A stretch of DNA of 64,000 bases, taken from assembly GCF_016756745.1 (NCBI RefSeq), contig NZ_JAESIH010000041.1, positions 40,292 through 104,291 on the forward strand, in the 5' to 3' direction. The notes under the pieces were generated by a model. The model saw nothing but the letters and a program-made list of their open reading frames with translations, searched no databases and had not been told where the DNA came from. Below are positions 1 to 8,119 of the stretch, piece after piece. The position numbers and the translations under genes were made by a program. Every line of letters begins with the position of its first letter. Position 1 is the stretch's first letter. The stretch comes from Aminivibrio sp. Its GTDB lineage: Bacteria > Synergistota > Synergistia > Synergistales > Aminobacteriaceae.

Positions 1-13
1 ACCTTTTTTTAAG

Positions 14-225
14 CGGCGGACAGAGATGGGGGACCAAAGCTGAGAATCCTCCTCCGAGCGGGAAAGGGAATACCACCCCTGAGCGGGCGCCGAAGTCCTG
101 AGGGAGGGAAGGCGCCGGGGTCCGCCCCCTACAGCGGGATCGAGCAGCCGATTTATTCGGAAGTGGAGTGGGACCGCGATGAGCCTGCATCGTCTCCAGC
201 ATGAGGACGATGCAGGCTTTTTTTT
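14..225 (+). promoter_or_regulatory. T-box riboswitch leader (threonine-type) of thrC-thrB
   Basis: A transcribed leader that senses uncharged tRNA by pairing with its anticodon and its 3' end. The T-box sequence GTGGAGTGGGACCGCG lies at 163-178 and matches the family core TGGNACCGCG. It is followed at once by an intrinsic terminator (183-225), the usual antiterminator/terminator switch. Upstream, the Stem I region has an AGAGATG motif near 23-29 and a purine-rich segment GGGAATACC near 66-74, where ACC (Thr codon) is the best specifier candidate. The downstream genes make threonine, which supports a tRNA-Thr reading. The exact specifier register is inferred from sequence, not from a computed fold. 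The promoter lies outside the window, or within its first few bases. Confidence 0.85.
183..225 (+). terminator. T-box leader intrinsic terminator
   Basis: Perfect stem GCCTGCATCGTC / GACGATGCAGGC with an 11-nt loop, followed by eight T. It ends 14 nt before the thrC start, so read-through depends on the T-box antiterminator forming with uncharged tRNA. Confidence 0.93.
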
Positions 226-239
226 GAGGAGGGAGATTC

Positions 240-1289
240 ATGAGAAAAGGCATTCTGTATTCGTACGAGCGTTTTTTCCCCCTTACCGAGCGGACTCCCC
301 GTCTTTCCCTGTGCGAGGGGGACACTCCCCTTGTTCCGCTACGGAACATCGGCCGGGATCTCGGTGTGGAGCTGTACGGCAAGTATGACGGCTTGAACCC
401 CACGGGGTCCTTCAAGGACCGGGGTATGGTGCTGGCGGTGTCGAAGGCCCTGGAGGAGGGGGCGAAGGCACTCATCTGCGCGTCCACGGGGAACACCTCC
501 GCCTCGGCGGCTGCTTACGGCGCCGCTGCGGGAATTCCCTGCTTCGTTTTGCTGCCGGCGGGGAAGGTGGCCACGGGAAAGCTTGCCCAAGCCCTGATCT
601 ACGGCGCCCGGGTAATCGCCGTCCGGGGCAATTTCGACAGGGCCCTTGAAATGGCCCGGGAGGCTTCCAGGGAAAAGGGAAGCCTCGCCATCGTGAACTC
701 TGTCAACCCGTACCGGCTGTTCGGCCAGAGGAGCGCTTCGTGGGAGATCTGCGACGAGCTGGACGGCGCGCCGGACTGGTTGGTTCTGCCCGTGGGCAAC
801 GCCGGAAACATCAGCGCCTACTGCGCCGGTTTCGAGTTTTACAGAGAGATTGGTCGTATAGGCAAACTCCCGAGGCTGATGGGCGTCCAGGCTGAGGGGG
901 CGGCTCCCCTGGCGAAGGGAAGCCCGGTGGACGAACCGGAGACGGTGGCTACCGCCATCAGGATCGGCCGCCCCGTGAGTGCCGACAAAGCACGGCGGGC
1001 CGTGGAAATCACGAGCGGCCAGTTCCTCTCCGTTTCCGACGACGAGATTCTGGATGCCCAGAAAATGCTGGCTTCGTCGGACGGTATCTTCGCCGAACCT
1101 GCTTCCTGCGCGCCTCTGGCCGCACTGGTGAAGCTCCGGAAAAACGGAAGACTTCCCGGGGGGCTGCGGATCGTCATGGTGCTCACCGGTAACGGCCTGA
1201 AGGATCCCGATTCCGCGGTGAGCAGGGTGGATCTGCCGGTGGAGATCGACGGGACTCCCGAGGCGCTGGCGGAGGTGCTCGGGCTGTGA
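240..1289 (+). CDS. thrC: threonine synthase
   Basis: Converts O-phosphohomoserine to threonine with PLP, the last step of threonine synthesis, in the cytosol. The 349-aa length fits the short (class II fold, Bacillus-type) threonine synthase. The PLP-lysine motif NPTGSFKDRGM is visible with K59, and the phosphate-binding loop VGNAGNISAY near residue 182 is also typical. A GGAGGGAG Shine-Dalgarno precedes the ATG. The stop codon overlaps the GTG start of the homoserine kinase gene (GTGA), so the two are translationally coupled. Expression should be controlled by the T-box leader just upstream. Confidence 0.96.
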   Translation: MRKGILYSYERFFPLTERTPRLSLCEGDTPLVPLRNIGRDLGVELYGKYDGLNPTGSFKDRGMVLAVSKALEEGAKALICASTGNTSASAAAYGAAAGIPCFVLLPAGKVATGKLAQALIYGARVIAVRGNFDRALEMAREASREKGSLAIVNSVNPYRLFGQRSASWEICDELDGAPDWLVLPVGNAGNISAYCAGFEFYREIGRIGKLPRLMGVQAEGAAPLAKGSPVDEPETVATAIRIGRPVSADKARRAVEITSGQFLSVSDDEILDAQKMLASSDGIFAEPASCAPLAALVKLRKNGRLPGGLRIVMVLTGNGLKDPDSAVSRVDLPVEIDGTPEALAEVLGL

Positions 1290-2746
1290 TCCCGCTCCGG
1301 GTGAAGGTGCCCGCGTCGAGCGCAAACCTCGGCTCGGGTTTCGACACGGTGGGGCTGGCCCTTTCGCTCTATAACTTCTTCGATGTCCTGGAGGTCCTGC
1401 CTCCGGGACGGTACGAGGTGGATGTTGTGGGTGAGGGAGGCGGCGAGGAATCCCTTGTGACCCGCAACGGCGTGATCCAGAGCTACGAACGGGCCTGCAG
1501 AGAGTGGGGCATGGAGCCTCCGGGGCTTCACCTCAGGACCATGAACGCCATTCCCATGAAGCGGGGCCTGGGCAGTTCGTCTTCGGCCATCGTAGGCGGT
1601 GTGGCCATCGCCAATGAACTGCGGGAGCGTCCCTTGCCGAAGGAGGAGCTTCTTCCCATGATGGTGGCCATGGAAGGCCATCCTGACAACGTGGTGCCCT
1701 GCTGCCTCGGCGGCATGGTGGTGAGCTGCTGGGACGGCGGGAATCTCCGTTTCGTCCGGATGCCGCCCCTCCCCCCGGACATGGTCGCCGTGGTGGCTGT
1801 GCCGGCGGTGGAGCTGAGCACGGAAGATGCCCGGAAAGCCCTGCCGAAGGAAGTCTCCATGAAGGACGCGGTTTACAACCTGAGCCGCTCAGCCCTCCTG
1901 GCAGCTTCCTGGGCTACGGGGAACTGGGACAATCTTCCCTGGGCCATGGACGACCGGCTTCACCAGCCTTTCAGGGCGCGGCTTTTCCCCGGAGGCGAGG
2001 CGATTCTCGAAGAGGTCCGCCGAATTCCCCAGTGTTCGGGGGTGGCCATCAGCGGCTCGGGGCCGAGCGTGCTTGCTTTTGCCCGGGGCGAGGCCCACAG
2101 GCTTGCGGAGCTCATGTGTTCCATCTTCACCCGGTCCGGCGTCCGGTCCCGTTTTTTTGTCCTCTCGGAGGATTCCGCCGGGGTGACGGTGGCAAAAAAC
2201 GTCAGCGGTACCGATATTTTCCGCTCTCTCAGGAAAGGAAGTGCGTTCCCCATGGCTTTCGGTGTAGACGGTTCCGGCAGGTGCGTCGTGGAAGAAGTGA
2301 TCAGCGACATGGACGTGGCGAAGATTGCCGTTCTGGGGGTTCCCGATGTTCCCGGCGTTGCGGCCAGGTTGTTCTCCGATCTTGCCGCTGTGGGCGTGGG
2401 TGCGGAGATGATAGTCCAGAGCGTCATGAGGGGGCAGATGAACGACATCGCCTTCATCGTGAAGCAGAGCCTTCTTGGGGACGCCATCGCCATCTGCAGG
2501 TCCTTCTCTTCAGGCGTGGGGGCCCAGGGAGTCACCTTCGACGCGGAGGTGGCGAAGGTAGCCCTGAAGGGGGATCTTATCTCAGGGTGTCCGGAGATTC
2601 CGTCCCAGATGTTCTCCGTCCTTGCGGGGTGCAGGATCAATATCGACATGATAGCGGCGGCCTCCACGGTCATCGCCTGCATCGTGGCCTCCCCCGACAT
2701 GGAGGGAGCCGCATCCGCCCTGTCCCAGGCGTTTCTTCGCTCCTAG
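1286..2746 (+). CDS. thrB: homoserine kinase fused to C-terminal aspartokinase-type ACT domains
   Basis: Phosphorylates homoserine, giving the substrate of the threonine synthase encoded just upstream. Residues 1-300 are a GHMP kinase: the N-terminal motif PASSANLGSGFD, the ATP loop GLGSSSS at 94-100, and the third motif SGSGPSVLAFA. Bacterial ThrB is normally about 300 aa, but this protein is 486 aa. The extra 180 residues form two ACT domains of the aspartokinase type: AKIAVLGVPDVPGVAARLF from about residue 341, then DAEVAKVALKG and INIDMIAAASTVIACIV near the C terminus. ACT domains bind amino acids, so feedback control by threonine (or lysine) is likely but inferred. GTG start overlaps the thrC stop. 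Confidence 0.92.
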   Translation: MIPLRVKVPASSANLGSGFDTVGLALSLYNFFDVLEVLPPGRYEVDVVGEGGGEESLVTRNGVIQSYERACREWGMEPPGLHLRTMNAIPMKRGLGSSSSAIVGGVAIANELRERPLPKEELLPMMVAMEGHPDNVVPCCLGGMVVSCWDGGNLRFVRMPPLPPDMVAVVAVPAVELSTEDARKALPKEVSMKDAVYNLSRSALLAASWATGNWDNLPWAMDDRLHQPFRARLFPGGEAILEEVRRIPQCSGVAISGSGPSVLAFARGEAHRLAELMCSIFTRSGVRSRFFVLSEDSAGVTVAKNVSGTDIFRSLRKGSAFPMAFGVDGSGRCVVEEVISDMDVAKIAVLGVPDVPGVAARLFSDLAAVGVGAEMIVQSVMRGQMNDIAFIVKQSLLGDAIAICRSFSSGVGAQGVTFDAEVAKVALKGDLISGCPEIPSQMFSVLAGCRINIDMIAAASTVIACIVASPDMEGAASALSQAFLRS

Positions 2747-2809
2747 CCCCTATGGCGGAGAGAAAAAATCCTGTACAATAGGAAAAAATTCCGTATGGGA
2801 GGCTGTCCC

Positions 2810-3547
2810 ATGAGATATGTCCGCTTCTCCGTTTTCTTTGTTCTGCTTGCTCTTTTTGCGGTTTCCCCTCTTTTTGCCGAGGATCTGGAGCTTACCTCCG
2901 ACAAAATGCGGTACGAGTCTGAATCGGGGGACTTCTGGGCCGACGGGAACGTGAAGGTCACCCGGGGAACCCTGATGGCCACCTCCAAGAGTGCGGACGG
3001 GAACATGAACCGGCAAATCTTCACCATGAGGGGGGGGGTCCACGTCTTCGGCGCCTGGCAGAACGACAAGGTGGACATGAAGGGGCAGACCCTATCGGGA
3101 GTGTTCAGCGAGCCCCAGGAATTTATCTTCGACGGGGGAGTGAAAGGCTTTTGGGGTTCCCGCCAGGTGGATGCCGACATGCTCCGGATGAAGGGCGACT
3201 ACTTCTGGGGGACAAAGCTCCGCCGATACGCCGACACGAAGGAAGGGTACGTTCTCGTCTGCGACGCCCTGGAGGGAAAGCTCGCCAACGGCGAGATCGA
3301 TGAGTTCACTGCTACCGGGAACATCTATTTTCTTTTCACACCGAAGCAGGGCGACCCCACGGAATTAAGGGGGAGCAAGGCCGTCTATTCCAAGGCGAGG
3401 GGAACCCTGGTAGTGTCCGGCGGCGTGACCGCCGTGCAGGCTGCCCGGTCCCTGAAATCGGAGACCTTGATATTCTTCCCCGAAAAGAACCGGGTGGAGG
3501 CTACGGGCAAGCCCCGGCTGATCTTCAAGATGGAAGGATCGAAATGA
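2810..3547 (+). CDS. lptA: LptA/OstA-like periplasmic LPS transport protein
   Basis: Probable periplasmic bridge protein that carries lipopolysaccharide from the inner-membrane ABC transporter to the outer membrane. The N terminus is a clear Sec signal peptide (FSVFFVLLALFAVSPLFA, cleavage after about residue 23). The mature part starts with the OstA-like pattern LELTSDKMRYESESGDFWADG, and the second half repeats a similar beta-rich pattern (FTATGNIYFLF, YSKARGTLVVSGGVTA). The ATG at 2810 is preferred over one 15 nt upstream because GGGAGG sits 7 nt before it and the signal peptide then starts cleanly. The stop overlaps the lptB start (ATGA). At 245 aa it is somewhat longer than E. coli LptA, so a combined LptC/LptA role is possible. 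Confidence 0.8.
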   Translation: MRYVRFSVFFVLLALFAVSPLFAEDLELTSDKMRYESESGDFWADGNVKVTRGTLMATSKSADGNMNRQIFTMRGGVHVFGAWQNDKVDMKGQTLSGVFSEPQEFIFDGGVKGFWGSRQVDADMLRMKGDYFWGTKLRRYADTKEGYVLVCDALEGKLANGEIDEFTATGNIYFLFTPKQGDPTELRGSKAVYSKARGTLVVSGGVTAVQAARSLKSETLIFFPEKNRVEATGKPRLIFKMEGSK

Positions 3548-4269
3548 GCAAGGCAATAAACGCCCGGTCCCTCTGCAAGGCCTACAAGGGCCGCACAGTG
3601 GTTTCCGAGGTGAACCTGGACGTCCACATGGGCGAGATCGTGGGGCTCCTCGGCCCCAACGGGGCGGGGAAGACCACTACCTTCTATATGATCGTCGGAC
3701 TTGTCAAGCCCGATTCGGGGGTTGTCTCGATCAATTCACGGGAACTTACGGCCTTGCCGGTCTACCGCAGGGCCCGTCTGGGCGTGGGGTATCTCCCCCA
3801 GGAGGCGTCCATCTTCCGGAACCTCACGGTGAGGGAAAACCTCGAGCTTGTGCTCCAGGAGAACCCACCCCCCGAGGAACCGGCGAGCAACGTGGTGGAC
3901 AAGCTGATAGAGGATTTCGGCCTCCAGAAGATCACCAACATCCCCGGCTATTCTCTCAGCGGAGGGGAGCGTCGGCGGGTGGAAATCGCCAGGAGTCTCG
4001 CCATCCTGCCGGATTTTCTCCTTCTGGACGAGCCTTTCAGCGGCATCGACCCCATCGCCGTCTACGACATCCAGCAGATCATTCTCACCCTGCGGAAGAA
4101 GGGATTCGGCATCCTGCTGACGGACCACAACGTCCGGGATACCCTGGCCATCACGGACAGGGCCTACCTCATCCACCAAGGTAAAATCGTCATCGAAGGC
4201 TCTCCCCAGGATGTGGCGGAGAGCGAAGTGGCACGGAAGTTCTATCTGGGCGACCGGTTTTCCTGGTAG
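3544..4269 (+). CDS. lptB: LPS export ABC transporter ATPase
   Basis: Cytoplasmic ATPase that powers lipopolysaccharide extraction by the LptFG permease. All ABC motifs are present in a 241-aa protein: Walker A GPNGAGKT at 37-44, Q-loop YLPQEASIF, signature LSGGERRRVEIARSLA near 137, Walker B FLLLDEPFSGIDPIA near 158, and the H-loop TDHNVRD. The spacing and the sequence PFSGIDPIA are characteristic of LptB. It is coupled to the upstream lptA-like gene by an ATGA overlap. The lptF, lptG and lptC genes are not next to it. Its 3' end overlaps the tail of the convergent minus-strand protease gene by 28 bp. Confidence 0.95.
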   Translation: MSKAINARSLCKAYKGRTVVSEVNLDVHMGEIVGLLGPNGAGKTTTFYMIVGLVKPDSGVVSINSRELTALPVYRRARLGVGYLPQEASIFRNLTVRENLELVLQENPPPEEPASNVVDKLIEDFGLQKITNIPGYSLSGGERRRVEIARSLAILPDFLLLDEPFSGIDPIAVYDIQQIILTLRKKGFGILLTDHNVRDTLAITDRAYLIHQGKIVIEGSPQDVAESEVARKFYLGDRFSW

Positions 4270-4712
4270 CGCTCCAGTTCACCCGTGCGTCCAGAGCGGA
4301 GTGCGTCGGCGACCCGTTTCACTGCGTCAGCCGCTTCCGGTGAGAGCCTGTCGCCGAACCCCCTTCTCGCCGGCTGGATGCCGATGACGATTATCTCCAT
4401 GGTGTCCCTGAAAGGCTCCAGGAGGAGGGATAGGGGGATGCCGTGGCTGCTGAAGGGAATGTCCCCCGTGTCCTCCAGGCTCATTCGGCGGACCGATCCT
4501 CCCGGAAGTCCCAAGTCGGCGGCATCGGCCACGATGAGGACCCGGGGCGGATTTTTTCTGAGGGGCGCGATGTGGTTTTCCGGCGTGGTTTCGCAGTTCA
4601 CCGGGGTAATCCCTTCGGCGGGGAATGCCTCCAGTTCGGCGAAAAGGGCGGGGCCGACGCCGTCGTCCAGAAGGATAGGGCTGCCGATGCACCACAGGAT
4701 TGTCCGGTTCAT
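4242..4712 (-). CDS. hydrogenase maturation protease (HycI/HyaD family, peptidase M52)
   Basis: Nickel-dependent endopeptidase that clips the C terminus of a [NiFe]-hydrogenase large subunit after nickel insertion. The 156-aa protein starting MNRTILWCIGSP has the expected metal ligands: D16 in LLDDGVGP, D63 in VADAADLG and H90 in SSHGIPL, spaced almost exactly as in HycI. The motif CETTPENHIAPLRKNPP is also HycI-like. The start at 4712 is chosen because AAGGAG precedes it on the minus strand; a longer reading frame upstream adds 28 unrelated residues. It is the only minus-strand gene in the window, convergent with lptB and divergent from murJ, and no hydrogenase subunits are nearby. Confidence 0.85.
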   Translation of the reverse strand: MNRTILWCIGSPILLDDGVGPALFAELEAFPAEGITPVNCETTPENHIAPLRKNPPRVLIVADAADLGLPGGSVRRMSLEDTGDIPFSSHGIPLSLLLEPFRDTMEIIVIGIQPARRGFGDRLSPEAADAVKRVADALRSGRTGELERYQENRSPR

Positions 4713-4777
4713 GGGTTTCACACTCCTTGCACGTCCGCGGCGCGGAGTGCGGATCAATTTCGGGGAGGCCGCTGACA

Positions 4778-6364
4778 GTGGCGAGATCGACTTCAACCAT
4801 GGTGCGTCACGCCCTCTTCATGATGGCGGGAACGCTGGCGAGCAGGGTTCTCGGCTTAGTGAGAGAGATCGTCACCGCCGCGTGGTTCGGCGCGTCGGGG
4901 ATACTCGATGCCTTCAATGTGGCCTTCACCCTCGCGAACCTTGCCCGGCAGCTTCTCGCCGAGGGGGCCCTTTCCGCATCCTTCGTTCCCGTCTTTTCCA
5001 GGGTCCTGGCCGACAGGGGACAGAAAGCGGCGGAGGAGCTTGCCCGCCAGGCCTTTACCGTCCTACTGGCGGCCACGGGTCTGGCCGTTCTCTCAGGTAT
5101 CGTTCTGTCGCCTCTCCTGGTAGGCATTATGGCCCCGGGATTCGATCCTGTCAAAACCTCCCTGGCGGTGTCCCTCACCCGGTGGATGTTCCCCTTCCTC
5201 ATGTTCGTCTCCCTGGCGGCCCTCGCCATGGGCGTGCTGAACAGCATGGGGTCATTCCTCGTGCCGGCCCTGGCGCCGGCCTTGAGCAACCTTGTCTACA
5301 TCGTCCTGGTGCTTCTGGTCGCTTCCTCATGGGGAGTGCGGGGCCTCGCGGCTGCCGTCCTCGCCGGGGGAGCGTGCCAGTTCGCCCTGCAGTGGGGGTG
5401 GACGGGAAAAATGGGGGTCTCTCTCCTTCCCGCAAAACCCGACCTCCGGGACCCGGACCTGCGGAGGATGCTCTCCCTGTTCCTTCCCTACGCCGCCGGA
5501 CTCTCCCTCAACCAGGTCAACCCTGTGCTCAGCAGGATGCTTGCCTCTTTTCTCCAGGAGGGGGCCATCTCGGTGCTGAACTATGCCAACCGGGTCATTC
5601 AGCTTCCCTTGGGTTTGTTCGTCATCGCGGTCTCCCAGGCAGTGCTTCCCCAGCTTTCCCGGTGTTCCGCCGACAGCGTGGACGAATTCCGTGAGATCAT
5701 AAGGGATTCCCTGCGGTTTGCCCTGTTCGTGATCCTCCCGGTCACCCTCGGGATGATCCTGGTTTCCAGGGAAATCGTCCACCTTCTTTTCTTCAGGGGA
5801 GCCTTCGGGACGTGGGCATGGGAGGGGACGGCCCATTCCCTGGCCATGTATTCCGTCGGCCTGCCGGGCATGGCATGTTCCACTGTGGTCATGAGGGGAC
5901 TCTATGCCCGCAGCCTTCCCAGGCAGGCCCTGTGGGTCACCCTGACGAGCGTGGCCGCCACGGCCCTGTTCTCCCTGATCCTCATGAAGCCCATGTCCTT
6001 CGGGGGGCTCGCCCTGGCCACCTCCCTCTCCTTCAGCCTTTCGGGGTGGGTTGGGGTGAGGCTGCTCTCCAAAAACCTCGGGACCGGCCTCGGAATCTTT
6101 TCCCTTTCATGGGCCGGAAAGATGGCCGTCTCCCTTGCGGTGACCGCAGGGGTAGTCTTCGTGTATACTATTGGAATGCCCTATCCGGCGGAGGGAAGCC
6201 TTTCCCTTCGGGGAGCGTGGCTCGGAGGCATCTTTCTGGTCTCCTGCGCCGCCTACGGGGTGAGTACCGGACTGTTGCGCTTCCAGGAATGGGGCTGGCT
6301 TCGGGGTGCCCTGGCCCGGAAAAAGGGCGGCAGAGAACCGAAACGATCCGACAGGGAGGAATGA
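4778..6364 (+). CDS. murJ: lipid II flippase MurJ
   Basis: Inner-membrane flippase that moves lipid-linked peptidoglycan precursor across the membrane. The 528-aa hydrophobic protein has the MurJ/MVF N-terminal pattern TLASRVLGLVREIV, then LDAFNVAFTLANLARQLLAEGALSASFVPVF, and about 14 predicted membrane segments. A GTG start at 4778 is chosen over the ATG at 4799 because GGGGAGG lies 9 nt upstream of the GTG and the ATG has no ribosome-binding site. It is followed after 3 nt by the secreted-protein gene, so the two probably share a transcript. Confidence 0.94.
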   Translation: MARSTSTMVRHALFMMAGTLASRVLGLVREIVTAAWFGASGILDAFNVAFTLANLARQLLAEGALSASFVPVFSRVLADRGQKAAEELARQAFTVLLAATGLAVLSGIVLSPLLVGIMAPGFDPVKTSLAVSLTRWMFPFLMFVSLAALAMGVLNSMGSFLVPALAPALSNLVYIVLVLLVASSWGVRGLAAAVLAGGACQFALQWGWTGKMGVSLLPAKPDLRDPDLRRMLSLFLPYAAGLSLNQVNPVLSRMLASFLQEGAISVLNYANRVIQLPLGLFVIAVSQAVLPQLSRCSADSVDEFREIIRDSLRFALFVILPVTLGMILVSREIVHLLFFRGAFGTWAWEGTAHSLAMYSVGLPGMACSTVVMRGLYARSLPRQALWVTLTSVAATALFSLILMKPMSFGGLALATSLSFSLSGWVGVRLLSKNLGTGLGIFSLSWAGKMAVSLAVTAGVVFVYTIGMPYPAEGSLSLRGAWLGGIFLVSCAAYGVSTGLLRFQEWGWLRGALARKKGGREPKRSDREE

Positions 6365-6367
6365 ACC

Positions 6368-6898
6368 ATGATGTTGAAAAAAATCGCTGCGCTCCTGCTT
6401 GTGCTAGTTTTCTTCGCCGCCGCCGGCACCGCCGGTGCGCAGGAATTGGAGCGGCTTCTGGAACAGCGGACGGCAAACCTCTGGTTTGAAGGGGAGCCCC
6501 TTGGAGACCTCATCATCGGGGCCAGGGCCCATTTTGCCTTCATTTACGTGGACGGAAAGCTCGTCGAGGCGGCCTGGTCCGACCCCATGGCCCCCGACTG
6601 GTTGAAGAACAATGTGAGCTTCTACGGAGGCAAGGAAACAAGAAAGAAGACCATGTTCATCATTCGGGTCAGAACGGTGAAAAACCTCACGCTGGAACAT
6701 TCCATGATTTCCATAGGCTCCCACGTGCTCACCCCGGAGGACGTACTGACAAACCGGCATTTCGTCCCCGTGGGGGAGCTGCCCCCCGACCTGACGGCCG
6801 AGTTTGCCGTGGTCGTTCCCGCAGCGGCGGTGAAGGGAAAGACGGTGCGCTTCGCCGTCGGGGACTATGCGACTGAACTGGAACTGCCGAAGAGATGA
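6368..6898 (+). CDS. secreted protein of unknown function
   Basis: I do not recognise this 176-aa protein. It has a strong signal peptide (about residues 1-24, IAALLLVLVFFAAAGTAGAQ) and no further membrane segment, so it should be periplasmic. The mature part is beta-rich, ending in a hydrophobic strand region (LTAEFAVVVPAAAVKGKTVRFAVGDYA). A GGAGG Shine-Dalgarno ends 7 nt before the ATG. It starts 3 nt after murJ and overlaps tsaD by ATGA, so it sits in an operon with a lipid II flippase and a tRNA-modification enzyme. An envelope role is a guess from the signal peptide and the murJ neighbour only. Confidence 0.85.
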   Translation: MMLKKIAALLLVLVFFAAAGTAGAQELERLLEQRTANLWFEGEPLGDLIIGARAHFAFIYVDGKLVEAAWSDPMAPDWLKNNVSFYGGKETRKKTMFIIRVRTVKNLTLEHSMISIGSHVLTPEDVLTNRHFVPVGELPPDLTAEFAVVVPAAAVKGKTVRFAVGDYATELELPKR

Positions 6899-7920
6899 TC
6901 TCACCGCAGCGGGGATTCCTTACCCTCGGCATCGAAAGCAGCTGCGACGACTCCGCCGTGGCCGTTCTGCGGGGCCAAAGGGACGTGGTCGCCGAGCTTC
7001 TTTCGAGCCAGGTGGGAGCCCACGCCCCTTACGGAGGGGTCATTCCGGAATTTGCCGCACGGATGCACCTCGAGGCGTTTCTTCCCCTCACAGAGGAAGC
7101 GTTCCGGAGGGCCGCCGTGAGGGAGCCGGCGAAGGAGATCGGTCTCATCGCCGTGACAGCAGGTCCTGGGCTCATGGGATCCCTCCTCGTGGGGGTCATG
7201 GCGGCCAAAGCCCTCTCCCTTGCGTGGAATGTGCCTCTCATCGCCGTGAACCACCTCGAAGGGCATATGTTCGCCAACGTGGTTTCCTTTCCGGAACTTG
7301 CTCCCCCTTTTCTCTGCATGATCGTGTCCGGAGGGCACACGGAGATCGTCCTTGCGGAGGATTTCGGCAAGTATGTCTTTCTCGGCGGAACCAGAGACGA
7401 CGCAGCAGGAGAAGCCTACGACAAGGTCGCCAAGGTTCTCGGCCTGCCCTATCCCGGCGGGCCCGTCATGGATCGTCTCGCGGCTTCCGGCAATCCGGGG
7501 GCTTTTGACTTTCCCGTTCCCATGAGGGGAAGTTCGGCGGGGATCGTATTCAGCTTCAGCGGTCTGAAGACCGCGGCGGCGACGGAAATCGGCCGCCTGC
7601 GGGCCGAAGGGAAGCCGATCCCGGTGGAGGACATCTGTGCGTCCTTCCAGAGGGCCGTGGTGGAATCTCTGGTGGGGAAGCTCGCCCTGGCGGTGAAGCA
7701 GACCGGGATAAACACCGTGACCCTGTCGGGAGGTGTCGCCGCCAACAGCGCCCTGAGGGCGGCGATGAAGGCGCAAAGAGGGTGGAACGTCTTTCTGCCC
7801 CCGGTAAACCGCTGCACCGACAATGCCGTGATGATAGCCGCCGCAGGCTACAGCGCCTACCTGCGAGGCGCCCGGACGCCCCTGGATTTTTCTCCCGACC
7901 CTTCGTGGAGTCTTTGGTGA
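6895..7920 (+). CDS. tsaD: tRNA N6-threonylcarbamoyladenosine transferase TsaD
   Basis: Catalytic subunit that transfers the threonylcarbamoyl group from TC-AMP to A37 of ANN-decoding tRNAs (t6A). The 341-aa protein has the Kae1/TsaD signature: start LGIESSCDDSAVAVL, metal-binding NHLEGHMFAN near 118-127, SGGHTEIVL, and the C-terminal metal Asp in NRCTDNAVMIA. The partner gene tsaC, which makes TC-AMP, is also in this window at 53687 but in another operon; tsaB and tsaE are not seen. The ATG overlaps the stop of the upstream secreted-protein gene. Confidence 0.97.
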   Translation: MISPQRGFLTLGIESSCDDSAVAVLRGQRDVVAELLSSQVGAHAPYGGVIPEFAARMHLEAFLPLTEEAFRRAAVREPAKEIGLIAVTAGPGLMGSLLVGVMAAKALSLAWNVPLIAVNHLEGHMFANVVSFPELAPPFLCMIVSGGHTEIVLAEDFGKYVFLGGTRDDAAGEAYDKVAKVLGLPYPGGPVMDRLAASGNPGAFDFPVPMRGSSAGIVFSFSGLKTAAATEIGRLRAEGKPIPVEDICASFQRAVVESLVGKLALAVKQTGINTVTLSGGVAANSALRAAMKAQRGWNVFLPPVNRCTDNAVMIAAAGYSAYLRGARTPLDFSPDPSWSLW

Positions 7921-8015
7921 AGCACATTTCAGGTGAAAAACTCGATAAATCAAAGAAAAAGGGAAGAATAACGAGATAACCATCCATAATTCTTCATATT
8001 TCCCCTCTCCCGGTG

Positions 8016-8044
8016 TTGAGATTCCGCCCCTCCACCCGTAATAT
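8016..8044 (+). promoter_or_regulatory. sigma-70-type promoter of groES-groEL
   Basis: -35 TTGAGA (8016-8021) and -10 TAATAT (8039-8044), 17 bp apart. The expected transcription start near 8051 is just before the CIRCE element, the standard arrangement for HrcA-repressed chaperonin operons. The rest of the 199-nt gap between tsaD and groES (7921-8119) is AT-richer and shows no other gene. Confidence 0.8.
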
Positions 8045-8057
8045 CTATTTCGGTCAT

Positions 8058-8084
8058 TTAGCACTCGCTTCGAATGAGTGCTAG
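8058..8084 (+). promoter_or_regulatory. CIRCE operator (HrcA-binding site)
   Basis: TTAGCACTC, a 9-nt spacer, then GAGTGCTAG: matches the CIRCE consensus TTAGCACTC-N9-GAGTGCTAA at 17 of 18 arm positions. It lies between the promoter and the groES ribosome-binding site, so HrcA should repress the operon until heat stress. hrcA itself is not in the window. Confidence 0.97.
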
Positions 8085-8119
8085 CATCCGGTAAAATATT
8101 CTTAGGAGGGATTTGTACC

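Noticed and set aside
1..10. T-run at the left edge as an upstream terminator tail
   Set aside because: The stem would lie outside the window, so it cannot be supported.
4285..5694. 469-codon + strand open frame over the protease and murJ
   Set aside because: Wrong frame of murJ joined to the antisense of the protease; no domain, and MurJ explains the sequence in another frame.
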